A DNA stretch of 64,000 nt from Glutamicibacter arilaitensis Re117. Lineage in GTDB: Bacteria > Actinomycetota > Actinomycetes > Actinomycetales > Micrococcaceae. The DNA lies in the NCBI RefSeq assembly GCF_000197735.1, contig NC_014550.1, positions 1 through 64,000 of the forward strand, written 5' to 3'. Positions 12,608 to 20,529 of this stretch are shown one piece after another (position 1 is the stretch's first letter; each line of letters begins with the position of its first letter). The translations under genes and the position numbers were made by a program. The notes below the pieces were generated by a model that saw only the letters and a program-made list of their open reading frames with translations, had not been told where the DNA came from and searched no databases.

Positions 12608-12718
12608 ATCTTCAGGATGCACATCGTGGATGACGCGCAAGTAAATATGGCAGGATAACGGGCTTAACTTCAGCTATCTCGTTGTGAGACGCAACTATTT
12701 AGTGGCAAAATACGGTAA

Positions 12719-13690
12719 ATGCACAGTGAACAGCCCGGCCCGGATGCCGTAGCGAGCAAAGCCAAAAAATTGGACAAGGACTCACGTATCGCCGTGCTGC
12801 TTTTCCCCGTGCTGATTTTGCTCGGCGGCTTGTGCGGAATGCTTCTCCCCCAGGCTTTTGCGGGGCTCGCAGGGTGGATCAATCCCCTGCTCATGGTGAT
12901 CATGTTCTGCATGGGATTGACGTTGGCCCTGCCGGACTTTGCCTTGGTATTCAAGAATCCCTTGCCGGTGCTCGGCGGCGTAGCCGCACAGTTCATCGTG
13001 ATGCCACTGGTGGCCTGGCTGGTGGCTGCGCTGCTGCAGCTTGAACCGGCATTGGCCGCCGGACTGATCTTGGTTGGCTGCGCGCCGGGCGGTACAGCAT
13101 CCAATGTGGTTTCCTATCTGGCTCGAGGCAATGTTGCCCTCTCTGTGGCGATGACCTCGGTTTCTACTTTGCTCGCTCCATTGCTGACCCCGGTGCTGGC
13201 ACTGTGGCTGGCCGGCCAGTACATGCCTGTGGATGCCAGTTCCATGGCCATCAGTGTTGTTCAGATTGTCTTAATCCCTGTCGTGCTGGGCATCGTGCTG
13301 CGAATGCTGTTCAACCGCATCGTCACCAAGATCAATGCTGTGCTTCCATGGCTCTCGGTGCTGGCTATTACCTTCGTGGTGACAATCATCGTTGCTGGCA
13401 GTGCGCAGACTATCTTGACTGCGGGGCTGCTGGTTCTGGTGGCGGTGGTATTGCACAACTCGCTGGGCCTGGCACTGGGATATGGCATTGGTGTACTGCT
13501 GCGTGTCCCAACAGCCTCCCGACGAACAATAGCCATTGAAGTAGGTATGCAAAATTCCGGCCTGGCCGGCGGATTGGCGAAGCAATATTTCTCACCAGAA
13601 GCCGCTTTGCTCGGTGCTGTATTCTCTGTTTGGCATAACTTATCCGGTGCATTAGTTGCGGCATACTGGCGACGAAAAGACGCTGAATAG
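12719..13690 (+). CDS. BASS-family sodium-dependent transporter
   Basis: A 323-residue polytopic protein of the bile acid:sodium symporter superfamily with about nine or ten membrane helices. Family motifs include GCAPGGTASNVVSYLARGN and EVGMQNSGLA, both at conserved sodium/substrate-binding positions. The substrate of bacterial members is usually an organic acid and cannot be told here. There is no Shine-Dalgarno before ATG 12719, while TTGTGA (12682-12687) and CAAAAT (12706-12711) at 18-bp spacing place a transcription start near the ATG, so a leaderless mRNA is plausible. Confidence 0.9.
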   Translation: MHSEQPGPDAVASKAKKLDKDSRIAVLLFPVLILLGGLCGMLLPQAFAGLAGWINPLLMVIMFCMGLTLALPDFALVFKNPLPVLGGVAAQFIVMPLVAWLVAALLQLEPALAAGLILVGCAPGGTASNVVSYLARGNVALSVAMTSVSTLLAPLLTPVLALWLAGQYMPVDASSMAISVVQIVLIPVVLGIVLRMLFNRIVTKINAVLPWLSVLAITFVVTIIVAGSAQTILTAGLLVLVAVVLHNSLGLALGYGIGVLLRVPTASRRTIAIEVGMQNSGLAGGLAKQYFSPEAALLGAVFSVWHNLSGALVAAYWRRKDAE

Positions 13691-13821
13691 CCCGGAAATA
13701 CTGGGATTCACTTTCTATATTCCAAAAGAAGAATATTTTGATTCCTTGAAGAAATCAGGGTGGGCGCGGGCTTCTGCCGTAGCAAGGCTAGAACCACGCG
13801 GAGAAACTGTAATCTTAGCTG

Positions 13822-14691
13822 GTGACCATCTTGCTCGCCTTGGTCGGAATCATCGGGATTTCGGCATCGGGCCCCATCATTGCAGCCTTCCCGGGCGTAC
13901 CAGTGCTTTCCATGGCCTTTTGGCGCAACGGAGCTGCGGCTGCTGTCCTCAGCGCACCGGCACTGCGCAAGAACCCCAAGGCCTATCTGCACATGACCTC
14001 GCGAGAGTGGTTCTTCACCGGGATCGCTGGGGTAGCTCTTGCCTTGCACTTCGTATGCTTCATGTATTCGATGCGGCTAACCAGCGTGGCAGCTGGAACG
14101 GCACTGGTATGCATCCAAGGAGTCTGGATCGCGATGTTCCAGGTTCTGCGCGGAACTAAATATCGTACGCAGGTCTTCCTCGGCATGGGAGTCGCTTTAC
14201 TTGGGGCCATCGTCATTACCGGATTCGACATGGGTCTGGGACGCGATGCCATAGTGGGAGACCTGCTGGCACTAGCAGGCGGCATCCTCGCCGCGGTGTA
14301 CACGTTAGCTGGTTCCGTAGCTAGGCGGACTCTGGGAACCACTACATATGCCTCGAGCTGCTATGCAATTACCGCGGCAGTGCTGTTGGTACTTTGCTTC
14401 CTTACCGGAACGCCGATTTGGGGCTTCGACGCTCGCGGGTGGATTGCGATCATCTTGCTGACCTTGTGCGCGCAGATCTTTGGCCACACAGCCATGAACC
14501 ATTTGCTATCCGTGCTCGGCCCACTGACGGTTTCTACGCTGATTCTGCTCGAGATTCCGGGTGCCGCCATCTTGGCCGCATTGTTCTTGGGACAGGTAGT
14601 TTCCATCGCTACCTATGCCGGGTTGGCTGTGATCCTCGTTGGGCTTGCCCTGGTGATACGAGGGCAAGCCCAACCAAAAACCGAGGTCTAG
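13822..14691 (+). CDS. EamA-type drug/metabolite transporter
   Basis: A 289-residue membrane protein with ten predicted helices in two EamA repeats, typical of the DMT superfamily (metabolite exporters or uptake systems; substrate unknown). The GTG start at 13822 follows directly after an in-frame TAG, so it cannot be longer. TAATCT at 13810-13815 sits six bases before the GTG and no ribosome site is visible, so a leaderless transcript is possible. It is 131 bp downstream of the BASS gene and may be independent. Confidence 0.88.
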   Translation: MTILLALVGIIGISASGPIIAAFPGVPVLSMAFWRNGAAAAVLSAPALRKNPKAYLHMTSREWFFTGIAGVALALHFVCFMYSMRLTSVAAGTALVCIQGVWIAMFQVLRGTKYRTQVFLGMGVALLGAIVITGFDMGLGRDAIVGDLLALAGGILAAVYTLAGSVARRTLGTTTYASSCYAITAAVLLVLCFLTGTPIWGFDARGWIAIILLTLCAQIFGHTAMNHLLSVLGPLTVSTLILLEIPGAAILAALFLGQVVSIATYAGLAVILVGLALVIRGQAQPKTEV

Positions 14692-14697
14692 ACAGAT

Positions 14698-14904
14698 TTA
14701 CTTGTCATCTTCGAGGATTTCACGGATTTCTTCCACGCTGGCTTCTCGCGTCTGAACAGGCTGATGCGGCTGTGCCGGTACTGGCTCGTTTTCCCATGGA
14801 TCCTCGATTGGTTTCGAGGCCTTCCACACGGCAACCAGTACTGCGACAAGTCCCGCAATCAGGCCAACGGCTAGTACTTTTCCTACTTTGCTCTTCTTGC
14901 TCAT
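14698..14904 (-). CDS. Small single-pass membrane protein
   Basis: A 68-residue protein starting MSKKSKVGKVLAVGLIAGL: a basic N terminus, one hydrophobic helix, then an acidic Pro-rich tail with DPWENEP and ending ILEDDK. ATG 14904 is preceded by CAGGAG with good spacing, which decides the start over the longer reading from 14931. I do not recognise a named family. The architecture (short cytoplasmic N terminus, helix, DPW-containing tail) resembles the DLW-39-type small proteins of actinobacteria, but this is only a resemblance. Converges with the DMT transporter, 6 bp apart. Confidence 0.75.
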   Translation of the reverse strand: MSKKSKVGKVLAVGLIAGLVAVLVAVWKASKPIEDPWENEPVPAQPHQPVQTREASVEEIREILEDDK

Positions 14905-15074
14905 GCGTTGCTCCTGATCAAAAAAATTCACGCTAACCGACAGTTCAAGACTAGGCAGTTCCGTCCCCAGTAGCCAGCATTAGCTGGGCTTCAGCCTGAT
15001 ATTGGCCTAAATTTTCACTCAACGCGTACGTCAGCATTTAGCGGGTCGAGCATAGATCATGGAAGAATGAAGGC

Positions 15075-15620
15075 ATGACCGCAAACGCAACTCATAAAGC
15101 CACGATTCACACTACTTTGGGCGACATCGTTGTCGATCTCTTCGGCAACCACGCACCAAAGACCGTTAAGAACTTCGTTGGCCTGTCGACCGGTGAGCAG
15201 GAGTGGGTACACCCAGAATCCGGTGACAAGAAGACCAACACCCCGCTGTACAGCGGAACCATCTTCCACCGCATCATTGCTGACTTCATGATTCAGGGTG
15301 GCGACCCACTGGGCCAGGGCTTCGGCGGCCCAGGCTACCAGTTCGATGATGAAATCCACCCAGAACTGAACTTCAACGAGCCTTACAAGCTGGCTATGGC
15401 CAACGCGGGTATCCGCATGGGCCGTGGAACCAACGGTTCGCAGTTTTTCATCACCACTGTTCCAACCGCCTGGCTTCAGGGCAAGCACACCATTTTCGGT
15501 GAAGTTGTTGAACCAGAATCACGCAAGATCGTTGATGCGCTGAACGCTGTTTCTACCGATGGCCGCGACAAACCACTGGAAGACGTCGTCATCAACTCGG
15601 TCGACATCGAGACCCTGTAA
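15075..15620 (+). CDS. ppiA: Cyclophilin-type peptidyl-prolyl cis-trans isomerase
   Basis: Catalyses proline isomerisation during protein folding in the cytoplasm. The 181-residue product is a single cyclophilin domain with the active-site segment TIFHRIIADFMIQGGDP, the NGSQFFITT motif and the substrate-pocket residues around WLQGKHTIFGEV. There is no signal peptide. Located near the origin next to the rhomboid gene, as in related actinobacteria. A terminator follows. Confidence 0.96.
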   Translation: MTANATHKATIHTTLGDIVVDLFGNHAPKTVKNFVGLSTGEQEWVHPESGDKKTNTPLYSGTIFHRIIADFMIQGGDPLGQGFGGPGYQFDDEIHPELNFNEPYKLAMANAGIRMGRGTNGSQFFITTVPTAWLQGKHTIFGEVVEPESRKIVDALNAVSTDGRDKPLEDVVINSVDIETL

Positions 15621-15637
15621 CCACACAGACGCACCAA

Positions 15638-15688
15638 CCCGAGGCTCCGGCGATTCCTTAACGGTTATTGTCGGGGCCTCGGGCTTTT
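15638..15688 (+). terminator. Terminator after ppiA
   Basis: Stem CCCGAGGC (15638-15645) with GCCTCGGG (15676-15683) and a long loop, followed by CTTTTAAT. Confidence 0.7.
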
Positions 15689-15721
15689 AATCCTTCTCTC
15701 TCACATGCAAGGCAGGTACCG

Positions 15722-16579
15722 ATGTCCTACGGACAGGTTTCCCCAGAAGGCCAAGCTGCGCCTACGTGCTTCAGGCACCCGCAGACGATCTCTTTTGTTT
15801 CGTGCAACCGCTGTGGACGTCCGGTCTGCCCGCAATGCCAGGTCTCGGCACCTGTTGGAGTGCAATGCGTGGAGTGCGTCGCCCAAGCGAACAAGCGTCT
15901 ACCGCAGCAGAAGACCCAGTTCGGCGGCCGGCTGCGCGCCGGGGCGCCAATCGTGACCTATACGTTCATCGGGCTCAATGTCCTGGTGTACGTGCTGCAG
16001 TGGGTCATTCCCGGACTCACCAACCAGCTTGTTCTGGCACCTGCACTGGCGGCCTATGAGCCATGGCGGCTGATCACCAGCGCCTTTGCCCACTCCACGA
16101 GTTCGCTGCTGCATCTGGCGATGAACATGTACGGCGTCTACATTTTCGGCACCATGCTCGAGCCGCGGATGGGGAGACTGCGTTTTACCTGGCTCTATCT
16201 GCTCAGCGCCTTCGGTGGTTCCTTGGGGATCCTTCTGCTTAGCGCACCACTGAGTGCAACGCTCGGTGCGTCGGGCGCACTGGCAGGCCTGTTCCTCGCG
16301 ACTTTCGTAGTGTTCCGCTCCAATAAGCAAGCGCTTCGCTCAATGGGAATCATCCTTGCACTGAACGTGGCTCTTGGCTTCTTCGTGCAGAGCATCTCCT
16401 GGCAAGGGCACTTGGGAGGCGCAATTCTGGGCATTCTTGCCGCTTGCTGCATCGTGCTTATTCCACGGAGTAATCCACAGCGTGCTCGCATTCAGATACT
16501 TTTGCTCACAGCCTTGTCGGTAGCGCTGCTGACGGGGATCTATGTTTCAACGGAAGCTGTGAAGTGGCCACTTGGATAG
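15722..16579 (+). CDS. Rhomboid-family intramembrane serine protease with N-terminal zinc finger
   Basis: A 285-residue protein. Residues about 12-50 form a B-box-like zinc ribbon (CxxH ... CNRCGRPVCPQCQ ... CVEC). The rest is a six-helix rhomboid core: HLAMNMYG supplies the conserved Asn, LGASGALAG the nucleophilic Ser, and WQGHLGGAILG the catalytic His. It should cleave membrane proteins within the bilayer; no substrate can be inferred. ATG 15722 (MSYGQVSPEGQ) fits the family; the longer reading from 15668 runs into the ppiA terminator. It is followed by the DnaA-box cluster. Confidence 0.93.
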   Translation: MSYGQVSPEGQAAPTCFRHPQTISFVSCNRCGRPVCPQCQVSAPVGVQCVECVAQANKRLPQQKTQFGGRLRAGAPIVTYTFIGLNVLVYVLQWVIPGLTNQLVLAPALAAYEPWRLITSAFAHSTSSLLHLAMNMYGVYIFGTMLEPRMGRLRFTWLYLLSAFGGSLGILLLSAPLSATLGASGALAGLFLATFVVFRSNKQALRSMGIILALNVALGFFVQSISWQGHLGGAILGILAACCIVLIPRSNPQRARIQILLLTALSVALLTGIYVSTEAVKWPLG

Positions 16580-16614
16580 TTCGAAAAGAACTGCGTTAGT
16601 TATCCACACCGATT

Positions 16615-16644
16615 ATCCACATTGTTAATAACTTACAAGCGTGT
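16615..16644 (+). repeat. 30-bp direct repeat, copy 1
   Basis: It runs from within a DnaA box through the 13-mer to ACAAGCGTGT. The second copy at 16881-16910 differs at two positions (16622 and 16641). Confidence 0.85.
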
Positions 16645-16880
16645 AAGTATCAGAGGGTAGGTGTTATTAACACCCCTACTCCCCCATGAATTCAGGGATA
16701 TTCATCTTCGGGTACACAATACTCACATCTTTACCCACATCTGTGGATAAGTTTTAAACAACCCCTGTAGATAGCGCATATACGAATCGACAGGTTGTTA
16801 ATAACTTGGGGTTCGAAAGTTTAAACGAACCACTGGGTTGGTATGGAATTCAGGGCGCTTAGGCCTTATCCACAACCGGA

Positions 16881-16910
16881 ATCCACAGTGTTAATAACTT
16901 ACAAGCATGT
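16881..16910 (+). repeat. 30-bp direct repeat, copy 2
   Basis: 28 of 30 bases are identical to 16615-16644. It begins ATCCACAGTG and ends ACAAGCATGT. Confidence 0.85.
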
Positions 16911-17060
16911 CATTTTGAATCGAGATATATAAGTTGACTAGTGTGAATATCTGAATCCTCGCTCGCTAGCCAAAGTTCTCCCCGGTTGTGGATAAACTTG
17001 TGAACAAGTGTTTATAAAACTTGTGCACACCGGCTGTGGATAAGCGCTTTATCCTGTGGA

Positions 17061-17678
17061 TTAGTCGGTGATGATGGGCAGGATGAGCGTGGTGGCAAAC
17101 AAGATCATGAGCAGCCCTACGAGTACATCAAGTACCTGCCACGCTTTGGGCTTGGCGAAGAATGGCGCAAGGAAACGTGCGGCATAGGCAAGCGCGAAAA
17201 ACCAAACGAAGCTGGCCACGATTGCACCGACTGCGAAATAAGCTGCGCCCTCTGCCTGGGAAGTCGCGATCGAGCCGAGAAGCAGCACCGTGTCGATATA
17301 AACATGCGGGTTGAGCCAAGTTAGGGCCAAAACTGTTCCGATAACGGAAATCTTGGCTGTGCGGCCCTGTATGGCTGAAACTTTGAGTGCTTCAGGTTTT
17401 ACTGCTCGGCGGAAAGCGAAAATCGCATAACTTAGCAGGAAGATGAAACCCCCAACGCGGGCAAACACCAGCAACAATGGGGCTCGTTCAACCAGTGCGC
17501 CCATGCCGCTGGCGCCGGCCGTAATCAGGATTGCATCCGAGAGTGAGCAAACCAATGCGGTGATAAGAACATGTTCTTTCCTGATGCCTTGGCGCAGGAC
17601 AAACGCATTTTGTGAACCAATGGCGACGATGAGGGACAAGCCAGTGGTGAAGCCGAAGACTAGGGATCCGAAGAACAT
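17061..17678 (-). CDS. lysE: LysE-family amino-acid exporter
   Basis: A 205-residue membrane protein of the LysE/ArgO family, which exports basic amino acids. It has about six hydrophobic helices and the family motifs GLSLIVAIGSQNAFVLRQG near the N terminus and ALTWLNPHVYIDTVLLLGS in the middle. The divergent LysG/ArgP-type regulator supports lysine/arginine export. ATG 17678 gives the family N terminus MFFGSLVFGFTTG; TTG 17684 is two residues longer. The stop codon lies in the last near-consensus DnaA box of the preceding cluster. Confidence 0.92.
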   Translation of the reverse strand: MFFGSLVFGFTTGLSLIVAIGSQNAFVLRQGIRKEHVLITALVCSLSDAILITAGASGMGALVERAPLLLVFARVGGFIFLLSYAIFAFRRAVKPEALKVSAIQGRTAKISVIGTVLALTWLNPHVYIDTVLLLGSIATSQAEGAAYFAVGAIVASFVWFFALAYAARFLAPFFAKPKAWQVLDVLVGLLMILFATTLILPIITD

Positions 17679-17748
17679 GTACAAACTGTAGGAGATTCGT
17701 AAATCGACGTCGAACTTAAGATCCTGAATCTAGATTAGAGTTCCTTAT

Positions 17749-18633
17749 GTGAATCTGGATGTGGAACACCTTGAAACCCTGTTGGCAGTCGTTGACGCCG
17801 GAAGCTTCGACGACGCATCCATTGATCTAGGAGTGACTGCCTCAGCGGTCAGTCAGCGGATCAAGGCTCTGGAGAACCGCCTTGGTGCCATCTTGCTGGT
17901 ACGCAGCCGTCCTGTCGTTCCCACCGATCAGGGAACCAGAGTACTGCGCTATGCGCGCCAGATGTCGTTGCTCAGCGCCGAGTTTTCTGCCGAGGTTGCT
18001 TCCGAACAACCCATTGCCGTTGCCGTCGGAGTTAACGCCGATTCGCTGTCTACCTGGTTTGCCCCGGTATTCGCCGAGCTTGCCAAGTACGAAGATTTGT
18101 CCTGCGAATTCGTGCGTACCGATGAAAACAGGGGACTGGAACTGCTGAGGACCGGTAGGGTCAGCGCCGTAGTTACCAACGCTGTGGACACCATCCAAGG
18201 CTGTACAAGCCATAAGCTGGGCACGATGCGCTATCGCGCAGCGGCGAAATCTGCCTTTGCGCAACGCTATGTGCCAACCGGGACCGCAGCAGAGCTCGTT
18301 CATGCTCCGATGGTGGTGTATGACCGTGAAGATCCTTTGCAATACGACATGCTCAAGCAAGTGGCCGGGGCCGAAGCACGACCGGCAGCGCAGGTTCATT
18401 ACGTTCCGGATTCGATGCAGTTTGTCGCTGCCATCGAAGCGGGAATGGGGTGGGGGATGGTTCCTGAACCACAGCTGCTCAAAGCTAGCGATCTACGCGT
18501 GCTCGATGAGCAATGGTTTATTGATGTGCCGCTGTATTTCCAGCGCTGGTCGGTGGACTCGAAGATCTTGGGCTGCATAGGTGACATTCTGGTCACAGCA
18601 GCCCGTGATCATGGTCTGCATTTGCTAGCCTGA
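17749..18633 (+). CDS. lysG: LysR-family regulator of the LysG/ArgP (IciA) group
   Basis: A 294-residue LTTR. The N-terminal winged HTH covers about residues 1-60 (LETLLAVVDAGSFDDASIDLGVTASAVSQRIKALE, given here as its position only, residues about 8-42), followed by the linker helix and an effector domain. In this group, export of lysine or arginine is induced when the amino acid binds the regulator. It is divergent from lysE across a 70-bp spacer that should hold the operator. GTG 17749 start. E. coli ArgP was first described as IciA, a binder of origin 13-mers, which is notable given the neighbouring DnaA-box cluster. Confidence 0.9.
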   Translation: MNLDVEHLETLLAVVDAGSFDDASIDLGVTASAVSQRIKALENRLGAILLVRSRPVVPTDQGTRVLRYARQMSLLSAEFSAEVASEQPIAVAVGVNADSLSTWFAPVFAELAKYEDLSCEFVRTDENRGLELLRTGRVSAVVTNAVDTIQGCTSHKLGTMRYRAAAKSAFAQRYVPTGTAAELVHAPMVVYDREDPLQYDMLKQVAGAEARPAAQVHYVPDSMQFVAAIEAGMGWGMVPEPQLLKASDLRVLDEQWFIDVPLYFQRWSVDSKILGCIGDILVTAARDHGLHLLA

Positions 18634-18661
18634 AGTGGTCACCAGCAATGAATGCTTGGAC

Positions 18662-18715
18662 CCGGACGAGGGAGCCGTACCCGGAGAGCGACAAGACGGC
18701 CAGAAAGAATCTGGC
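18662..18715 (+). promoter_or_regulatory. Guanidine-III riboswitch with start-codon-proximal hairpin
   Basis: The aptamer, 18662-18700, matches the guanidine-III (mini-ykkC-III) consensus as I recall it: CCGGACGAGG, then GCCGTACCCGG, then GACAAGACGGC. The pseudoknot pairs CCGG 18662-18665 with CCGG 18681-18684, and GCCGT 18674-18678 with ACGGC 18696-18700. A competing hairpin GCCAGA/TCTGGC (18699-18704 with 18710-18715) shares 18699-18700 with the aptamer and ends directly at the ATG at 18716. This suggests that guanidinium binding disrupts the hairpin and allows translation of the exporter gene. Confidence 0.92.
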
Positions 18716-19033
18716 ATGTATTGGATTGTTTTGATCGTTTCCGGACTATTTGAAGCGGTGTGGGCTATCGCGTTAGGAATGAGCGATGGCTTGTCCAAAC
18801 TGGTTCCGTCAATCGTCTTCTTCGTCGCCTTGGCTATTTCCATGGGCGGATTGGCCTACGCCATGAAAGAGATCCCCGTCGGCACGGCGTATGCCATCTG
18901 GGTTGGCGTTGGAGCCTCCCTAGCAGTCATTTATTCCATGGTCACTGGGCAAGAAGCGTTCAGCATCTTGAAAATGGTCTTTATTCTCGGACTGGTTGGT
19001 TGTGTCATCGGGCTGAAAGCCGTCAGCGACTAA
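18716..19033 (+). CDS. gdx: SMR-family guanidinium exporter (Gdx/SugE type)
   Basis: A 105-residue, four-helix small multidrug resistance protein. The Gdx features are present: GLFEAVWAIALG with the central Glu13, and VGTAYAIWVGVGASLA. Gdx proteins antiport guanidinium against protons as dual-topology dimers. The preceding guanidine-III riboswitch strongly supports this assignment over a general drug pump. ATG 18716 is chosen because it follows the riboswitch directly; the longer reading from 18635 would translate the aptamer. Confidence 0.95.
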   Translation: MYWIVLIVSGLFEAVWAIALGMSDGLSKLVPSIVFFVALAISMGGLAYAMKEIPVGTAYAIWVGVGASLAVIYSMVTGQEAFSILKMVFILGLVGCVIGLKAVSD

Positions 19034-19058
19034 AAGGAAAAGCTCGGGTTAAAAAATA

Positions 19059-19088
19059 TCGCCGGCCCCCAAGACAGGGAGCCGGCGA
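19059..19088. terminator. Bidirectional terminator between gdx and crgA
   Basis: TCGCCGGC/GCCGGCGA arms (19059-19066 with 19081-19088), extended by CCC/GGG. On the minus strand it is followed by ATATTTTTT, giving a good crgA terminator. Confidence 0.8.
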
Positions 19089-19093
19089 CGTGG

Positions 19094-19351
19094 CTATTTC
19101 CAGCCTGTTGTCATGAAGAATCCGACCATCGCGATGCCGAAACCGACCACGATGTTCCATCCGCCGATATTCGGAATTGGGTACAGAGTCTGGGAAACGT
19201 AATAAACGATGATCCATACCAGGCTGAGAAGCATCAAGCCGAACATCACTGGCTTGTACCAGCCTGGCATCGGCTTATCGATGGCATGGGCGCTCTGGCG
19301 CGACTCCTGCGGCTGTGAATTCTTCTTGCGTCGTGGCTTTGACTCCGGCAC
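19094..19351 (-). CDS. crgA: Cell division protein CrgA
   Basis: An 85-residue membrane protein of the actinobacterial CrgA family, which helps coordinate FtsZ-ring assembly and recruits septal synthesis proteins. A basic, hydrophilic N terminus is followed by two membrane helices (KPVMFGLMLLSLVWIIVYYV and WNIVVGFGIAMVGFFMTTG), with the conserved PNIGGWNIVVGF loop. GTG 19351 is preceded by GAGGGAG. Origin-proximal position between rhomboid/cyclophilin and sortase/pabA is typical. Confidence 0.95.
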   Translation of the reverse strand: MPESKPRRKKNSQPQESRQSAHAIDKPMPGWYKPVMFGLMLLSLVWIIVYYVSQTLYPIPNIGGWNIVVGFGIAMVGFFMTTGWK

Positions 19352-19573
19352 TCGAATGCTCCCTCGGCTTCATCTGCTTAATGTAGTAAATGTGGGCGAC
19401 CGTCAGGTCTTCCCGGTAGGCTTGGGTGCAAGAATGCTGAGAACTGCTTGATGCATTCCTACGTAGTTTCCATACTAGCCGTTACCCGCTGCAACAACGG
19501 GGTTTTGGACAGCTTCGGCCCACGTTAGTTGACCTATTTCGTGCATTTCGTTGCCTTAAGGAGCCAGACCGCC

Positions 19574-20350
19574 GTGAATCGATCTGCCACTGCGCCGGGC
19601 CGTCGCCTGCAGCGCCGACAAACCTCGGCAGGAAGCCGTGTTGTCGGCTTCTTCGGCGAACTGATGATTACTCTTGGCATCCTGCTGATGCTTTACGTGG
19701 TTTGGGAACTGTGGTGGACGAATATTGATTCTGCGCAGGCTCAGAAGGAAGTCACCGCAAACCTCGTGGAAGAACTTGGCGAGGTAGTGGTCCCCGAAAA
19801 GACAGAGCAAGAAGAAGTGGAAAAGGACTACGGTCCGGCTCTGGTAACGGAAGTATCGGCCGGCGAAACCTTCGGCATCATGTATTTCCCGCGGTTTGGT
19901 GCCAACGGTTCGCACCACCCGGTGACCTATGGCGTGGAAGACCGCGTGATCGATAACCTCGGCATTGGATACTATCCAACCACGCAACAACCGGGGGAGA
20001 TGGGCAACTTTGCCGTTGCCGCCCACCGCCAGACCCATGGCCAGGTCTTCTGGGATATCGACAAACTGCAAGAAGGCGACAAGATCTACCTGCAGACTTC
20101 AGAGGGGTATTACACCTACACCTGGTATGCCACCGAAATCGTGGCTCCATCCAACGGAGACGTCCTGTTGCCCACCCCACACCAGTGGGGCGTAGAACCG
20201 ACTAAATCCATCTTGACCATGACTACATGCCACCCCAAGTACTCAACGCAGCAGCGAATGATTGCGTATTCGGAACTGACCGATTGGCGCCCGCTTGATG
20301 CTGGCCCTCCAAAGGAAATCCGCGACATGGTCATTGAAGCAACGAGCTAG
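19574..20350 (+). CDS. Class E sortase
   Basis: A 258-residue cell-wall transpeptidase anchored by one N-terminal helix (GFFGELMITLGILLMLYVVW). The catalytic triad is visible: His in AVAAHRQTHG, Cys in LTMTTCHPKYS, and Arg in QQRMIAYSEL. Class E sortases of high-GC actinobacteria act as housekeeping sortases on LAxTG-type signals; that substrate is inferred. GTG 19574 has AAGGAG at 19558-19563 with 10-nt spacing, so it is preferred over TTG 19529 or GTG 19541. It precedes a small membrane protein and pabA. Confidence 0.93.
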   Translation: MNRSATAPGRRLQRRQTSAGSRVVGFFGELMITLGILLMLYVVWELWWTNIDSAQAQKEVTANLVEELGEVVVPEKTEQEEVEKDYGPALVTEVSAGETFGIMYFPRFGANGSHHPVTYGVEDRVIDNLGIGYYPTTQQPGEMGNFAVAAHRQTHGQVFWDIDKLQEGDKIYLQTSEGYYTYTWYATEIVAPSNGDVLLPTPHQWGVEPTKSILTMTTCHPKYSTQQRMIAYSELTDWRPLDAGPPKEIRDMVIEATS

Positions 20351-20358
20351 GAGAACAG

Positions 20359-20529
20359 ATGTACGCCTGGATTTTTAGAAATCTGCCTGGCCCTTTGTGG
20401 CTTCGAATTTTTGAAGCATTGATTCTCATTGCTGCGATCGTGCTATTACTGATGATGTACGTTTTCCCGTGGCTGAACCAGTACATCAGCCCATTCACCG
20501 ATTCAACGATTGGCCAAAGCACCCCGTGA
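20359..20529 (+). CDS. Small membrane protein between sortase and pabA
   Basis: A 56-residue protein starting MYAWIFRNLPGPLWLR, with one long hydrophobic helix (about residues 19-38) and a polar C-terminal tail. AGGAG at 20349-20353 overlaps the sortase stop codon and precedes ATG 20359 well. The stop TGA overlaps the pabA GTG by 3 nt, so the sortase, this protein and pabA are translationally coupled. I recognise no family; comparable small membrane ORFs sit in this slot in related genomes. Confidence 0.85.
   Translation: MYAWIFRNLPGPLWLRIFEALILIAAIVLLLMMYVFPWLNQYISPFTDSTIGQSTP

Larger units (their letters stand above)
16580..17060. other. Second DnaA-box cluster with AT-rich 13-mers (origin-like locus)
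   Basis: A 481-bp gene-free region with six perfect DnaA boxes: TTATCCACA at 16600-16608, 16613-16621 and 16866-16874, and TGTGGATAA at 16742-16750, 16987-16995 and 17035-17043. Near matches are TTACCCACA 16731-16739 and TGTGGATTA 17055-17063. AT-rich TTGTTAATAACTT occurs at 16622-16634 and 16795-16807, and GTGTTAATAACTT at 16888-16900. A 30-bp unit (16615-16644 and 16881-16910) is repeated with two mismatches. This is denser than the dnaA-dnaN region. It could be an origin module or a DnaA-titration or reactivation site. Confidence 0.85.

Noticed and set aside
16661..16673. GTGTTATTAACAC as a regulator operator
   Set aside because: It is an imperfect 13-bp palindrome but shares the TATTAACAC core of the other DnaA regions, so I treat it as part of the origin-like cluster.
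16580..17060. Possible small gene in the DnaA-box cluster
   Set aside because: No start with ribosome site leads into a frame of useful length, and the boxes and repeats account for the composition.
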